In this document: positions 26,109-34,312 of the stretch, in pieces | Layout: each line of letters opens with the position of its first letter | How positions within the stretch are numbered: position 1 is the first letter of the stretch | Assembly (NCBI GenBank): GCA_963714145.1 | Contig: OY970235.1 | Span: 4,092,001 to 4,156,000 of the forward strand | Direction of reading: 5' to 3' | DNA: 64,000 nt | From: JBBWZH01 sp035544115 | GTDB lineage: Bacteria > Actinomycetota > Actinomycetes > Mycobacteriales > CADCTP01 | Notes under the pieces: generated by a model | The model's input: the letters and a program-made list of their open reading frames with translations, nothing else | Told to the model about the DNA's origin: nothing | The model's database searches: none | Position numbers and translations under genes: made by a program

Positions 26109-26965
26109 GCGCCGTACACCGGGGCCGGCGCCGGGGCGCGGGCCAGCAGTTCACGGACGGCAGCGCCCAACTCGGCGACCTCCCAGCGGCCGCCCTTCGA
26201 CGCCGCCGGCCCGTGCTGCCAGCCGTCCGCGACGCCGATCGCGCCGCCCTCGATCTCGAACATCCGCCCGGTGACGTCACCGGACTCCGCGCCGGCCAGC
26301 CACACCACCAGCGGCGACACGTTGCCGGGATGCATCGCGTCGAAGCCCGACTCCGGCGGACGCATCCGCTCGGCGAACACCGCCTCGGTCATCGGCGTCC
26401 GCGCGGACGGCGCGATCGCGTTCACCGTCACGCCGTAGCGGGCGAACTCGGCCGCGGCCACCACGGTCAGCGCCGCGATGCCGGCCTTGGCGGCGGCATA
26501 GTTGCCCTGCCCGACGCTGCCCAGCAGGCCGGCACCGGAACTGGTGTTGACGATGCGCGCCGCCACCTGCTCCCTCTGCTTGCCGCGCTCGCGCCAGTAC
26601 CCGACGGCGTGCCGGATCGGCGCGAAGTGTCCCTTCAGGTCGACGCGCAGCACGGTGTCCCACTCGTCCTCGGACATGTTCGCGAGCATCCGGTCGCGGT
26701 TGATGCCGGCGTTGTTCACCAGCGCATCCAGCCGGCCGAACTCGGCAATGGCCTTCCGCACCAGGGATTGCGCGTACGCCCAGTCGCTGACGTCGCCCTC
26801 GCTGGCGACCGCGGTGCCGCCGGCGGCGCGGATCTCGCCGGCCACAGCCTCGGCCGCGGCGCCGATGTCGTTCACCACGACCCGCACGCCGTGCCGCCCG
26901 AACGCCAGCGCGTGCTCCCGGCCGAGCCCCTGCCCCGCGCCGGTCACGATCACCACCCGGGTCAT
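26105..26965 (-). CDS. Short-chain dehydrogenase/reductase (hydroxyacyl-CoA dehydrogenase type)
   Basis: The 286-residue protein has TGAGQGLGREHALAFGRHG, NNAGINRDRM, NTSSGAG and the catalytic YAAAK. The GLGREHAL opening and NNAGINRDRM are typical of the 17-beta-HSD4/peroxisomal MFE-like SDRs that oxidise 3-hydroxyacyl-CoA. Its place between an enoyl-CoA hydratase and FadE30, all with 4-bp overlaps, fits the dehydrogenase of one beta-oxidation round on the HIP-CoA side chain. It resembles the SDR at 32531-33409, a paralogue at the head of the same operon. Confidence 0.83.
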   Translation of the reverse strand: MTRVVIVTGAGQGLGREHALAFGRHGVRVVVNDIGAAAEAVAGEIRAAGGTAVASEGDVSDWAYAQSLVRKAIAEFGRLDALVNNAGINRDRMLANMSEDEWDTVLRVDLKGHFAPIRHAVGYWRERGKQREQVAARIVNTSSGAGLLGSVGQGNYAAAKAGIAALTVVAAAEFARYGVTVNAIAPSARTPMTEAVFAERMRPPESGFDAMHPGNVSPLVVWLAGAESGDVTGRMFEIEGGAIGVADGWQHGPAASKGGRWEVAELGAAVRELLARAPAPAPVYGA

Positions 26966-27822
26966 GTGCCCTCGGCCTCGGTACGCGCGTTCCGCATGGA
27001 GCGGGCGTCCTGGCCGCCGAGCGGGTCCGCGCCCACTTCGGCGTTGTGCGCGTGCGCGAAGTGGTGCAGGCCGAACACCGAGTCCATCCCCACCTGCAGG
27101 CCCATCGCGTCCTCGGCCTGGTTCACCGCCTTCTTGGCCAGAGCCAGGCCCAACCGCGGCATCGCGGCGATCTTCGCGGCGATCGCGGTCACCTCGGCGT
27201 CGAGCCGGTCCGCCGGCACGACCCGGTTGACCATGCCGACCTGCAGCGCGCGGGCGGCGTCGATCCGCTCGCCGAGGAACAGGAACTCCTTGGCCTGCCG
27301 CGGCCCCAGCACCCAGGGATGGGCGAAGTACTCGACGCCCGGGATGCCCATCCGCACCACCGGGTCGGCGAAGAACGCGCCGTCGGACGCGATGATCAGG
27401 TCGCAGATCCAGGCCAGCATCAGGCCGCCGGCGATGCAGGCGCCCTGCACCGCGGCGATGGTCGGCTTGGGGATCTCCCGCCAGCGCCGGCACATGCCGA
27501 GGTAGACCTCCTGCTCGCGGGCGTAGCGGCTCTCCCCGCCGAGCTTGCCGACGTGGTCCCACCACAGGCCGGCGCGGCGGTCGAAGGACCGGTCGACGTC
27601 CCGGCCGGGGGTGCCGATGTCGTGCCCGGCGGAGAAGTGCTTCCCGGCACCGGCCAGGACGATCACCGCCACCTCGTCGTCGCCGGCGGCGCGGTAGAAC
27701 GCGTCGTCGAGGGCGTAGGTCATGGCCGAGTTCTGCGCGTTGCGGTACTCGGGGCGGTTCATGGTGATGCGCGCGATGGCGCCGTCCCGCTGGTAGCGGA
27801 CCTCATCGGCCATCCGGCTCAC
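26962..27822 (-). CDS. Enoyl-CoA hydratase/isomerase (crotonase)
   Basis: The product has 286 residues, with oxyanion-hole segments LAGAGKHFSAGHDIG and VQGACIAGGLMLAWICDLII and a C-terminal tail of about 30 residues beyond the crotonase core. The first residues give two in-frame starts, GTG 27822 (overlapping the upstream FadE stop) and an ATG three codons later. It likely hydrates the unsaturated HIP-CoA side chain formed by FadE30. It is different from EchA20 (29947-30708), which opens ring D. It is adjacent to the SDR that would act next. Confidence 0.87.
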   Translation of the reverse strand: MSRMADEVRYQRDGAIARITMNRPEYRNAQNSAMTYALDDAFYRAAGDDEVAVIVLAGAGKHFSAGHDIGTPGRDVDRSFDRRAGLWWDHVGKLGGESRYAREQEVYLGMCRRWREIPKPTIAAVQGACIAGGLMLAWICDLIIASDGAFFADPVVRMGIPGVEYFAHPWVLGPRQAKEFLFLGERIDAARALQVGMVNRVVPADRLDAEVTAIAAKIAAMPRLGLALAKKAVNQAEDAMGLQVGMDSVFGLHHFAHAHNAEVGADPLGGQDARSMRNARTEAEGT

Positions 27823-28811
27823 ACTCCTAGCGACTCGGCGAGTTCGGCGCGGTGCCGGTTGGCGTCACCCCAGGCAGGAGCCAGCGCCCAGACCCGCTTG
27901 GCATACAGGTGCAGGTCGTACTCGGTGGTGTAGCCGATCGCGCCGTGGCACTGGATCGCGGTGCGCGCGACCAGCCGGGCCGCGTCGGTGGCGAGCACCT
28001 TCGCCGCCGAGGTCGCGGCGGCGGCATCGGCGGTCCGCGCGGCCTGGGCCCAGCCGGCGGCGAGCACCATCGGCCGGGCGAACTCCACCGCCACCAGCGC
28101 CGCGGCGAGCGCGTGCTTGATCGCCTGGAAGCTGCCGATCGGCACGCCGAACTGCTCGCGCGTCTTGACGTAGTCGACCGTCAGGTCGAGCATCCGCCGA
28201 GCGAGGCCGACCAACAGCGCCGACGTGCCGAGCACCCCGCGCTGCCAGGCCGCCGCCACGGCGGCCGGTTCATCGGTGAGCAGGGCGCCGTCGCCGGCCG
28301 AAGGCCGCGCCACCAGTCGGGCCACCGCCCGCGAACCGTCCACAGTAGACACGGGGGTGAGCGGTAGCGAACCCCGGTCGTACAGCCGCAGCGTGTCGCC
28401 GTCACGCAGCACGATCAGTGGCGCGTGCTGCCCGTAGGGCACCAGGTCACCGCCGCTCAGCTGGGCGGCCACCAACGTCTCGCCGGCGAGCACCGCCGCC
28501 AGTTGGTCGGCCGGGAGCAGCGGGGCGGCCACCGCGATGGTTTCCACGGCCGGCACGGTCAGCCCACTGCGGCCGACCTCCTCCAGCAGCGGGACGAGGC
28601 AGTTCTCGTCCAGCCCCAGACCACCGTGCTCCGCCGGCAGCAGCGTGCCGATCACCCCGACCGCGGCGAGCTTCCGCCAGGCGGCCCCGACCAGGCCGCC
28701 GTCGCCGCCCGGCCAGCCGGCCCGGACAACCGCCGGCGGCACCTCGCTGGCCAGCACCTCGGCCGCCGCCTCCCGCAGCGCCAGCGCCTCGTCGCTCAAC
28801 CCGAACCGCAT
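27819..28811 (-). CDS. Acyl-CoA dehydrogenase small subunit (FadE32-like)
   Basis: The product has 330 residues: an N-terminal ACAD domain FGLSDEALALREAAAEVLAS, and a C-terminal domain with YVKTREQFGVPIGSFQAIKH and AIQCHGAIGYTTEYDLHLYA. It starts at ATG 28811, 5 bp after the FadE31 gene stop, so the two are encoded as a pair, as expected of an alpha2-beta2 ACAD. In Mycobacterium FadE31 combines with FadE32 or FadE33 to desaturate an acyl-CoA formed after ring opening. Number 32 versus 33 is not separable here. Confidence 0.85.
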   Translation of the reverse strand: MRFGLSDEALALREAAAEVLASEVPPAVVRAGWPGGDGGLVGAAWRKLAAVGVIGTLLPAEHGGLGLDENCLVPLLEEVGRSGLTVPAVETIAVAAPLLPADQLAAVLAGETLVAAQLSGGDLVPYGQHAPLIVLRDGDTLRLYDRGSLPLTPVSTVDGSRAVARLVARPSAGDGALLTDEPAAVAAAWQRGVLGTSALLVGLARRMLDLTVDYVKTREQFGVPIGSFQAIKHALAAALVAVEFARPMVLAAGWAQAARTADAAAATSAAKVLATDAARLVARTAIQCHGAIGYTTEYDLHLYAKRVWALAPAWGDANRHRAELAESLGV

Positions 28812-28816
28812 GACGC

Positions 28817-29950
28817 CTACTTCCGCGGCAGACCGAGCAGCCGCTCGGCCACCACGTTGCGCTGTACCTCGTTGGTGCCGGCGTAGATCGGGCCGGCCAG
28901 CGAGAACAGGAACCCGCGCGTCCACGGGCCATCCAGCTCGCCCTCCGCGCCCAGCAGCTGCATCGCGGTCTCGTGCAACCGCAGGTCGAGTTCGGACCAG
29001 AACAGCTTGTTCAGGCTGGACTCCGCCCCGGTCGGCATTCCGTCCACAATGGACGTCACCTGCCGCAGCGTGAACGCCTGGTAGGCCTGCGCCTCGATCC
29101 AGGCCTGCACCACCCGGTCCCGCAGCGCCGGGTCCGGGCGCGCGCGGTACAGCTCGACCAACCGGCCGGCGCTCCGGGTGAACCGCCCCGGCGAGCGCAG
29201 GGTCAGCCCGCGCTCCGAGCCGGTGGTGGCCATCGCGACCCGCCAGCCCTGGTCCACGCCGCCGAGCACGTCCCGGTCCGGGACGAACACGTCGTCGAAG
29301 AACACCTCGGCGAACCCCTCGTCGCCGTCGAGGCGTTCGAAGCCGCGGACGGTGACGCCCGGCGCGGACAGCGGGACGAGGAAGTAGGTCAGGCCGCGGT
29401 GCCGCTGCGCACCCGGATCGGTGCGGAAGAGCCCGAACAGGTGCGTGCAGAACGCGCCGCGGGTGGTCCAGGTCTTCTGCCCGGACAGCCGCCACCCGCC
29501 GCCCGTCCCGTCCCGGACGGCCCGGCTCGACACCGCGGCGAGATCGCTGCCGGCCCCCGGTTCGGACCAGCCCTGGCACCACAGGTCGGTCGCGGCGGCC
29601 ATCCGGGGCAGCAGCCGATCCTGCTGCTCGGGCGTGCCGAACTCGAACAGCGACGGCGCGAGCAGGAAGATGCCGTTCTGGGTGACCCGCTGCGGCGCGC
29701 CGGCGCGGTGGTACTCCTCCTCGAAGATCAGCCATTCCCACAGCGACGCGTCCCGGCCGCCGTAGCGGGCCGGCCACGACACCACCGACCAGCGCGCGTC
29801 GGACAGCGCCCGCTCCCAGTCCAGGTGCGCGGCGAACCCGGCGCGGGTGTCGCCGGACGGAAGCCCGCGCGGCACGTTCGCGCCGAGCCAGGCCCTGACT
29901 TCGGCCCGGAACGCCTCCTCTTGCTCCGACCAACGCAGGTCCACGCTCAC
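28817..29950 (-). CDS. fadE31: Acyl-CoA dehydrogenase large subunit FadE31
   Basis: The 377-residue ACAD has FEEEYHRAGAPQRVTQNG, DLWCQGWSEPGAGSDLA, SGQKTWTTRGAF, FGLFRTDPGAQRHRGLTYF, VFFDDVFVPDRDV and the end AGPIYAGTNEVQRNVVAERL, matching the FadE31 pattern. It forms a heteromer with the short ACAD encoded immediately downstream. It follows echA20 with a 4-bp overlap. Predicted role: FAD-dependent dehydrogenation of the branched acyl-CoA after ring C/D opening. Confidence 0.85.
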   Translation of the reverse strand: MSVDLRWSEQEEAFRAEVRAWLGANVPRGLPSGDTRAGFAAHLDWERALSDARWSVVSWPARYGGRDASLWEWLIFEEEYHRAGAPQRVTQNGIFLLAPSLFEFGTPEQQDRLLPRMAAATDLWCQGWSEPGAGSDLAAVSSRAVRDGTGGGWRLSGQKTWTTRGAFCTHLFGLFRTDPGAQRHRGLTYFLVPLSAPGVTVRGFERLDGDEGFAEVFFDDVFVPDRDVLGGVDQGWRVAMATTGSERGLTLRSPGRFTRSAGRLVELYRARPDPALRDRVVQAWIEAQAYQAFTLRQVTSIVDGMPTGAESSLNKLFWSELDLRLHETAMQLLGAEGELDGPWTRGFLFSLAGPIYAGTNEVQRNVVAERLLGLPRK

Positions 29951-30708
29951 CCATCCCCGGAGTCGGCAGCGCCGTCAGCGCCGAAGGACCCGCGCAGCCG
30001 GTCGGCGACGCCCGAGAGGTTCAGCTCGAAGGTGAAACCCTGCTCGTAGCGGTAGCTGCGGCGGACGTCCCACAGGTCGATACCGTTGAACGCCTCCTTG
30101 GCCAGCCGGATCACGGTGGGGTCCTTGGCCGCGATCTCGGCGGCCAGCTCCAGCGCCGCGTCCCGGAGCTGCTCGCGGCCGACCACCGCGTGCACCGAGC
30201 CGAACGCGTGCAGCTGCGCCGCGGTCGCCGTCGCGGCGGTGTACATCATCGCCCTGGCCTTGTGCTGCGGGACGAGCCGGGACAGGTGGGTGGCCGCGCC
30301 GAGCGCGCCGCGATCCACCTCGGGCAGCCCGAAGGTCGCGTCCTCGCTGGCCACGATCATGTCGGCGTTCCCGACCAGACCGATACCGCCGCCCAGGCAG
30401 AACCCGTGCACCGCCGCGATCACCGGCACCGCGCACTCGTACACCGCCGCGAACGCGGCGAAGCAGGCCCGGTTCGCGCCGACCAACGCGTCAAATCCGG
30501 TGCTGGCCTGGATCTCCTTGATGTCCACACCGGCGTTGAACCCCCGCCCCTCGGCGCGCAGCACGACCACGCGCACGGCGGGATCGGCCCCGGCGGCCCG
30601 CACCGCCGCGGCCAACTCGTACCAGCCGGCCACCGGCAGGGCGTTCACCGGCGGGTGTTCGACCACCACCTCGGCGATGCCGGCGGTGTCGACGCTGCTG
30701 GTGATCAC
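29947..30708 (-). CDS. echA20: Ring D-opening hydrolase of the crotonase superfamily, EchA20
   Basis: The 253-residue protein contains VEHPPVNALPVAGWYELAAA, VVLRAEGRGFNAGVDIKEIQ, VHGFCLGGGIGLVGNADMIV, LPEVDRGALGAATHLSRLVP and the end YRYEQGFTFELNLSGVAD, near-identical in pattern to Mycobacterium EchA20. EchA20 hydrolyses ring D of HIEC-CoA to give COCHEA-CoA. The GTG start at 30708 is set by this alignment and overlaps the MaoC stop. It is translationally coupled on both sides inside the big KstR2 operon. Confidence 0.92.
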   Translation of the reverse strand: MITSSVDTAGIAEVVVEHPPVNALPVAGWYELAAAVRAAGADPAVRVVVLRAEGRGFNAGVDIKEIQASTGFDALVGANRACFAAFAAVYECAVPVIAAVHGFCLGGGIGLVGNADMIVASEDATFGLPEVDRGALGAATHLSRLVPQHKARAMMYTAATATAAQLHAFGSVHAVVGREQLRDAALELAAEIAAKDPTVIRLAKEAFNGIDLWDVRRSYRYEQGFTFELNLSGVADRLRGSFGADGAADSGDG

Positions 30709-31103
30709 GCCGCCGCCGCGCGGACGAAGGTGGCCCAGGCCAGCACGGCCACCCCGCCGGTCTGCCGGGCGCACGCCAGCTCGACGTCGACCAGCGGCTG
30801 ACCGTCCACTTCGTACTCGCGGGCCACCGCGCCGGTGCAGGTGAGGGTGTCGCCCGGCCAGACCTGCTCGGCGAACCGGATCCGGAACCGGCGCACGTTC
30901 TCCGCGCCCAGCCAGTCGGTCGCGTACGTGCCGAGCAACCCGGCGTTGAACATCCCGACGGCCAGCGGCGCGTCGTACCCGGCGGCGCGGGCGAACGTCT
31001 CGTCGTGATGCAGCGGGTTCATGTCGCCGGACGCACCCTGGTAGCGGACGAAGTCGGTGCGGGTCAGCGGCCCGACGACGAGCGGAGGCGGCGGCGGTGT
31101 CAC
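30705..31103 (-). CDS. MaoC-like (R)-hydratase, catalytic hotdog subunit
   Basis: The product is a single 132-residue hotdog domain with the hydratase-2 motif FVRYQGASGDMNPLHHDETF: D27 and H32 are the expected catalytic pair. GTG 31103 overlaps the stop of the partner gene (TGA 31100-31102). An open frame extends upstream of this GTG, but only through the repeat tail of the neighbour, so it is not taken. With the neighbouring FAS1-like half it should form a heterodimeric hydratase (HadAB-like architecture) acting on a steroid enoyl-CoA. Confidence 0.85.
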   Translation of the reverse strand: MTPPPPPLVVGPLTRTDFVRYQGASGDMNPLHHDETFARAAGYDAPLAVGMFNAGLLGTYATDWLGAENVRRFRIRFAEQVWPGDTLTCTGAVAREYEVDGQPLVDVELACARQTGGVAVLAWATFVRAAAA

Positions 31104-31705
31104 GGCGCGGGCTCCCCGTACGGGCCGGCAGTCTCCCCGGCCGGGCCGGCAGTCTCCGCGGGCGGGCCGGCAGTCACCCCGGGCGAGCTGGCAGTCTCCG
31201 CGGGCGGGCCGGCAGTCACCCCGGGCGAGCTGGCAGCCTCCCCGGTCAGGCTGACAGTCTCCACGGGCGGGCTGGCGGTCTCTACGCCGGTCATCCGCGC
31301 CTCGGCGACCAGCCGGCCGGCGGCGTCCCGGAACTCGGTGACCAGCACCGCGAAGGTGAGCGTGCCGCCGCGCCGGCCCTGCTTCTGGTAGATCTCGGCG
31401 ATCCGCGACCGGGCGGTCAGCGCCGTGCCGGCGCGCGGCGGCGGGCCGTGGAAAACGTACTCCTGCTCGGCGTGCATGCCGCGGCGCTGGTCCAGCTCGA
31501 CGTGGTGCCACGGGTTGGCACCCGGGCCGGCCCACTCCTGCCAGAACATCTGCGTGGTCAGGAAGGTCGGCGGCACCACCGGCTGCTCCTGCCGGTACGC
31601 GGGATTGCCGGAGTGCGTGGCGGCGGCGAATTCGATGATCTTGCCGCGCTCGATGTGTACCGGGAACGGCGCCCCGACCGTGCCCTGCGCCGCGAAGTTG
31701 GCCAT
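31100..31705 (-). CDS. MaoC N-terminal-type dehydratase subunit with repeat tail
   Basis: The product has 201 residues. Residues 1-140 form a FAS1/MaoC_dehydrat_N hotdog (MANFAAQGTVGAPFPVHIER, PPTFLTTQMFWQEW, YQKQGRRGGTLTFAVLVTEF). Residues 142-201 are a low-complexity tail in which a 14-residue unit (ETASSPGVTAGPPA) is repeated. It is the non-catalytic half of the MaoC pair with 30705-31103. ATG 31705 sits 11 bp after ipdF. The tail looks like a recent extension and overlaps the start of the partner gene. Confidence 0.82.
   Translation of the reverse strand: MANFAAQGTVGAPFPVHIERGKIIEFAAATHSGNPAYRQEQPVVPPTFLTTQMFWQEWAGPGANPWHHVELDQRRGMHAEQEYVFHGPPPRAGTALTARSRIAEIYQKQGRRGGTLTFAVLVTEFRDAAGRLVAEARMTGVETASPPVETVSLTGEAASSPGVTAGPPAETASSPGVTAGPPAETAGPAGETAGPYGEPAP
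31104..31275. repeat. 42-bp in-frame repeat in MaoC C-terminus
   Basis: A 42-bp unit beginning GGCAGTCTCCGCGGGCGGGC at 31148 recurs at 31190, with degenerate copies on both sides. The period is 14 codons, so the reading frame of the dehydratase tail is preserved. Confidence 0.8.
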
Positions 31706-31716
31706 GGCTGCTCCCC

Positions 31717-32538
31717 CTACGGGTGCTGGCTGCTGACGGACACGACCTCGCCGGTCATGTAGGACGAGTAGTCGCTGGCGAGGAACACGATGACGTCGGC
31801 CACCTCCCACGGCTCGGCCGCCCGACCGAACGCCTCCCGGGTGGACAGTTCGGCGAGCAGTTCCACAGTGGACGCCTTCGCCAGGAACGGATGCATGGCG
31901 ATGCTCGGTGCCACCGCGTTCACCCGCACCCCGTGCGGCCCGGCCTCGATCGCCGCGCACCGGGTCAGCGCCATCACACCGGCCTTCGCCGCGGCGTAGT
32001 GCGACTGCCCGGCCTGCGCCCGCCAGCCGACCACCGAGGCGTTGTTCACGATCGCGCCGGCGCGGCGGGGCAGCATGTGCCGCAGTGCCGCCCGGGTACA
32101 GCGGAAGGTGCCGTTCAGCGTCACGTCCAGCACGCTGCTCCACTGCTCGTCGGTCATCTCCACCAGCGGGGTGTCGCCGCCGAGCCCAGCGTTGTTCACC
32201 GCCACGTCGAGGTGGCCGTACTCGGCGATCACCGTGTCGAACAGGTGCCGCACCTCGGCCTCGACGGTCACGTCGCACCGGACGGCGAGCGGTTTCTCGC
32301 CGGCGATCTCGGCCAGCTGCTCGGCGGCCGCGCCGAGCCGGCGCTCGTGCCGGTCGCTGATCGCGACCCGGGCGCCCTCCTCGGCGCAGCGGCGGGCGGC
32401 CGCGAAGCCGATGCCGGCACCGGCCGCCGCGGTGACCAGCACGGTGCGACCGGCGAGCAGGCCGTGGCTGCCGTGCGGCCGCGCCGACGGCGGGCCCGGG
32501 TCGCTCGGCGCGGCAGGGCCGGAAGGGACGTCAGGCAA
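31717..32538 (-). CDS. ipdF: SDR dehydrogenase IpdF
   Basis: The 273-residue SDR has HGLLAGRTVLVTAAAGAGIG, ISDRHERRLG, NNAGLGGDTPLVEMTDEQW, NNASVVGWRAQAGQSHYAAA (catalytic Y, K follows) and the ending LASDYSSYMTGEVVSVSSQH, which matches Mycobacterium IpdF closely. IpdF oxidises the ring hydroxyl of 5-OH-HIC-CoA ahead of IpdC. The start is TTG 32538, the first start codon in frame that fits the family N-terminus. It overlaps the stop of the upstream SDR by 8 bp. It belongs to the operon led by KstR2 box 4. Confidence 0.9.
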   Translation of the reverse strand: MPDVPSGPAAPSDPGPPSARPHGSHGLLAGRTVLVTAAAGAGIGFAAARRCAEEGARVAISDRHERRLGAAAEQLAEIAGEKPLAVRCDVTVEAEVRHLFDTVIAEYGHLDVAVNNAGLGGDTPLVEMTDEQWSSVLDVTLNGTFRCTRAALRHMLPRRAGAIVNNASVVGWRAQAGQSHYAAAKAGVMALTRCAAIEAGPHGVRVNAVAPSIAMHPFLAKASTVELLAELSTREAFGRAAEPWEVADVIVFLASDYSSYMTGEVVSVSSQHP

Positions 32539-33409
32539 GGCTGCGCATCTCCTCGGCCAGCCGGTCGAGCGTCCACCGGGCGCCGCCGTTGTCGATGCTG
32601 CGCCCGTACCGCCAGGGCAGGAACTCGCGGATCTCGCCGCCCTTGGCGTAGAAGGTGCGGCCGGTGACCGGGCAGGTCTCGGTGAGCAGCCAGCCGACGA
32701 GCGGCGCGACATTGCCCGGGTGGTACAGGTCGAATGCGGCCGGGTCGGCCGGCGCCGCGACCAGGTCGGCGAACCCGGGCACGTCCTGGGTCATCCGGGT
32801 CCGGGCGACCGGGGTGATCGAGTTGACCCGGATGCCGTACCGCTCGACCTCGCCGGCCAGGATGATCGACAGCGCGGCGATGCCGGCCTTGGCGGCGCCG
32901 TAGTTGGACTGCCCGGCCTGGCCGATCAGCCCGGACGTGGAGGACACCGTCACGATCGCGGGACCGCCCTGCCAGCCGGCCTTCGCGCGGTCGCGCCAGT
33001 GCGCGGTGAACACCCGCAGCGGGGCGAACGTCGCCCGCAACTGGCCGGTGATCACGTCATCCCACTCGGCGTCGCTCATGTTGACGAACATCCGATCGCG
33101 CAGGATGCCGGCGTTCGCGACCAGCCCGTGCACCTCGCCGTACGTGTCCAGAGCGAGGCGCAGCACCTCCTGCGCGCCGGCCCCGGTGCGGACGTCGGCG
33201 TCCGAGCCGACCGCCTCGCCCCCGGCCGCCGCGATCTCGGCGGTGACCTGCTTGACCGGCTCGGGGTCGGCGCCGGTGCCGTCCGGTGCGCACCCCACGT
33301 CGTCCACGACCAGCCGGGCACCCTCGGCCGCCAGCAGCAGTGCGTACTCGCGGCCCAGCCCCCGACCGGCACCGGTAACCACGACGACCCGCCCGTCCAG
33401 CGCGCCCAT
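32531..33409 (-). CDS. Short-chain dehydrogenase/reductase (MFE-type), operon leader
   Basis: The product has 292 residues, with TGAGRGLGREYALLLAAEG, VVDDVG, NAGILRDRMFVNMSDAEW, VSSTSGLIGQAGQSNYGAAK (catalytic Y and K) and a C-terminal GG.REFLPWRYGRS. ATG 33409 is preceded by GAGGAGGACGG. It is the first gene after KstR2 box 4 and heads eleven overlapping genes down to 23950. Likely a hydroxyacyl-CoA dehydrogenase of side-chain or ring-product beta-oxidation. It is paralogous to 26105-26965. Confidence 0.83.
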   Translation of the reverse strand: MGALDGRVVVVTGAGRGLGREYALLLAAEGARLVVDDVGCAPDGTGADPEPVKQVTAEIAAAGGEAVGSDADVRTGAGAQEVLRLALDTYGEVHGLVANAGILRDRMFVNMSDAEWDDVITGQLRATFAPLRVFTAHWRDRAKAGWQGGPAIVTVSSTSGLIGQAGQSNYGAAKAGIAALSIILAGEVERYGIRVNSITPVARTRMTQDVPGFADLVAAPADPAAFDLYHPGNVAPLVGWLLTETCPVTGRTFYAKGGEIREFLPWRYGRSIDNGGARWTLDRLAEEMRSLA

Positions 33410-33451
33410 CCGTCCTCCTCGGGTTCGGCCTCCTCGCACGATAGCAAGCCA

Positions 33452-33465
33452 ACCAAGCGCTTGTT
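33452..33465. promoter_or_regulatory. KstR2 operator (box 4)
   Basis: ACCAAGCGCTTGTT fits AnCAAGnnCTTGnT. It lies 43 bp upstream of the SDR start at 33409, with an extra half-like AGCAAGCC at 33443-33450. It controls the eleven-gene operon to 23950. Confidence 0.88.
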
Positions 33466-33494
33466 AGAGGCGGCGTGCTAGAGACACGGACCGG

Positions 33495-34307
33495 TCACAG
33501 CCATGGAGACAGGATCCGCGCCGCCCGCGCCGCCGCCCGGGCCGGCCCCTCCGCGGCGATCCGCGGGCCGAGCAGTTCCAGCTCGATCGGGCCGGTGTAC
33601 CCGGCCGCGGCCAGCCAGCACAGCTGCCGCTCGATCGGGATGTCGCCGTCACCGGGCACAGCCCGGTCCGGGGTCCGCAACGTGCCGAGCACGAAATCGG
33701 CAACCTGCACCAGCACGATCCGCCCGGCCCCAGCCCCAGCCCGCGGGCCGGCGGCGGCAAGGGCCGCGGGCAGGTCGCGGTCGGTCCAGGCGGCGAACAG
33801 GTCCGCGCAGACGGCGACGCCGGCGAGGGCGGCGGCGTCGATGGCGTCGGTGAGCCGGTGCACGAAGCCGAGGTCGGCGCGCAGCGGCGTGGTGTTCTCG
33901 ATCGCCAGCGTGACACCCGCGGCGCGGGCCTGGTCGCGCACCGGGGCGACCGCCGTGGCGAACCGGGCCGCCGCCTCGTCCCATGTCAGCGGCCCGGCCG
34001 GCCCGGTGGTCAGGTAGAGGATCGGCGCGCCGACCGCGGTGGTCGCCTCGAGAGCGGCGCGCAGCCGGTCCCGCTCCCCCGGCCAGCGGGCCGGCTCGGC
34101 CAGCGTGAACGCGGCCGGCTGCACGACGTCGAGCACCTCGACCCCGGCCGACCGCAGCGCCGCCGCGTTCGCCGCGATCCCGCCGCTCTCCAGCTGCGCG
34201 ACCGGCACACCGATCCGCCGGATGTCCGCCGCCAGCAGCGAGCCGACCAGGTCGCGGACCGGGCCCGCCGCGAAGCCGACGGTGTGCACCGACAGCCGGG
34301 GATGCAT
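33495..34307 (-). CDS. TIM-barrel sugar-phosphate isomerase/epimerase-like protein
   Basis: The 270-residue AP-endonuclease-2/xylose-isomerase-like barrel shows LSVHTVGFAAG, LYLTTGPAGPLTWDEAAARF, LAIENTTPLRADLGFVHRLT, VAVCADLFAAW, VQVADFVLGT and the closing GYTGPIELELLGPRI, which places it in the IolE/xylose isomerase-like family. It is the last gene of ipdA-ipdB-ipdC-this, 5 bp after ipdC. The family binds divalent metal and acts on sugars or hydroxy-keto acids. A steroid-related role is inferred from the operon only. Confidence 0.8.
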   Translation of the reverse strand: MHPRLSVHTVGFAAGPVRDLVGSLLAADIRRIGVPVAQLESGGIAANAAALRSAGVEVLDVVQPAAFTLAEPARWPGERDRLRAALEATTAVGAPILYLTTGPAGPLTWDEAAARFATAVAPVRDQARAAGVTLAIENTTPLRADLGFVHRLTDAIDAAALAGVAVCADLFAAWTDRDLPAALAAAGPRAGAGAGRIVLVQVADFVLGTLRTPDRAVPGDGDIPIERQLCWLAAAGYTGPIELELLGPRIAAEGPARAAARAARILSPWL

Positions 34308-34312
34308 CGCGG

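Noticed and set aside
31104..31535. Extension of the small MaoC protein upstream through a GDCRPARGDCQLARG repeat
   Set aside because: This frame overlaps the neighbour's repeat tail out of frame. The hotdog domain starts properly at GTG 31103.
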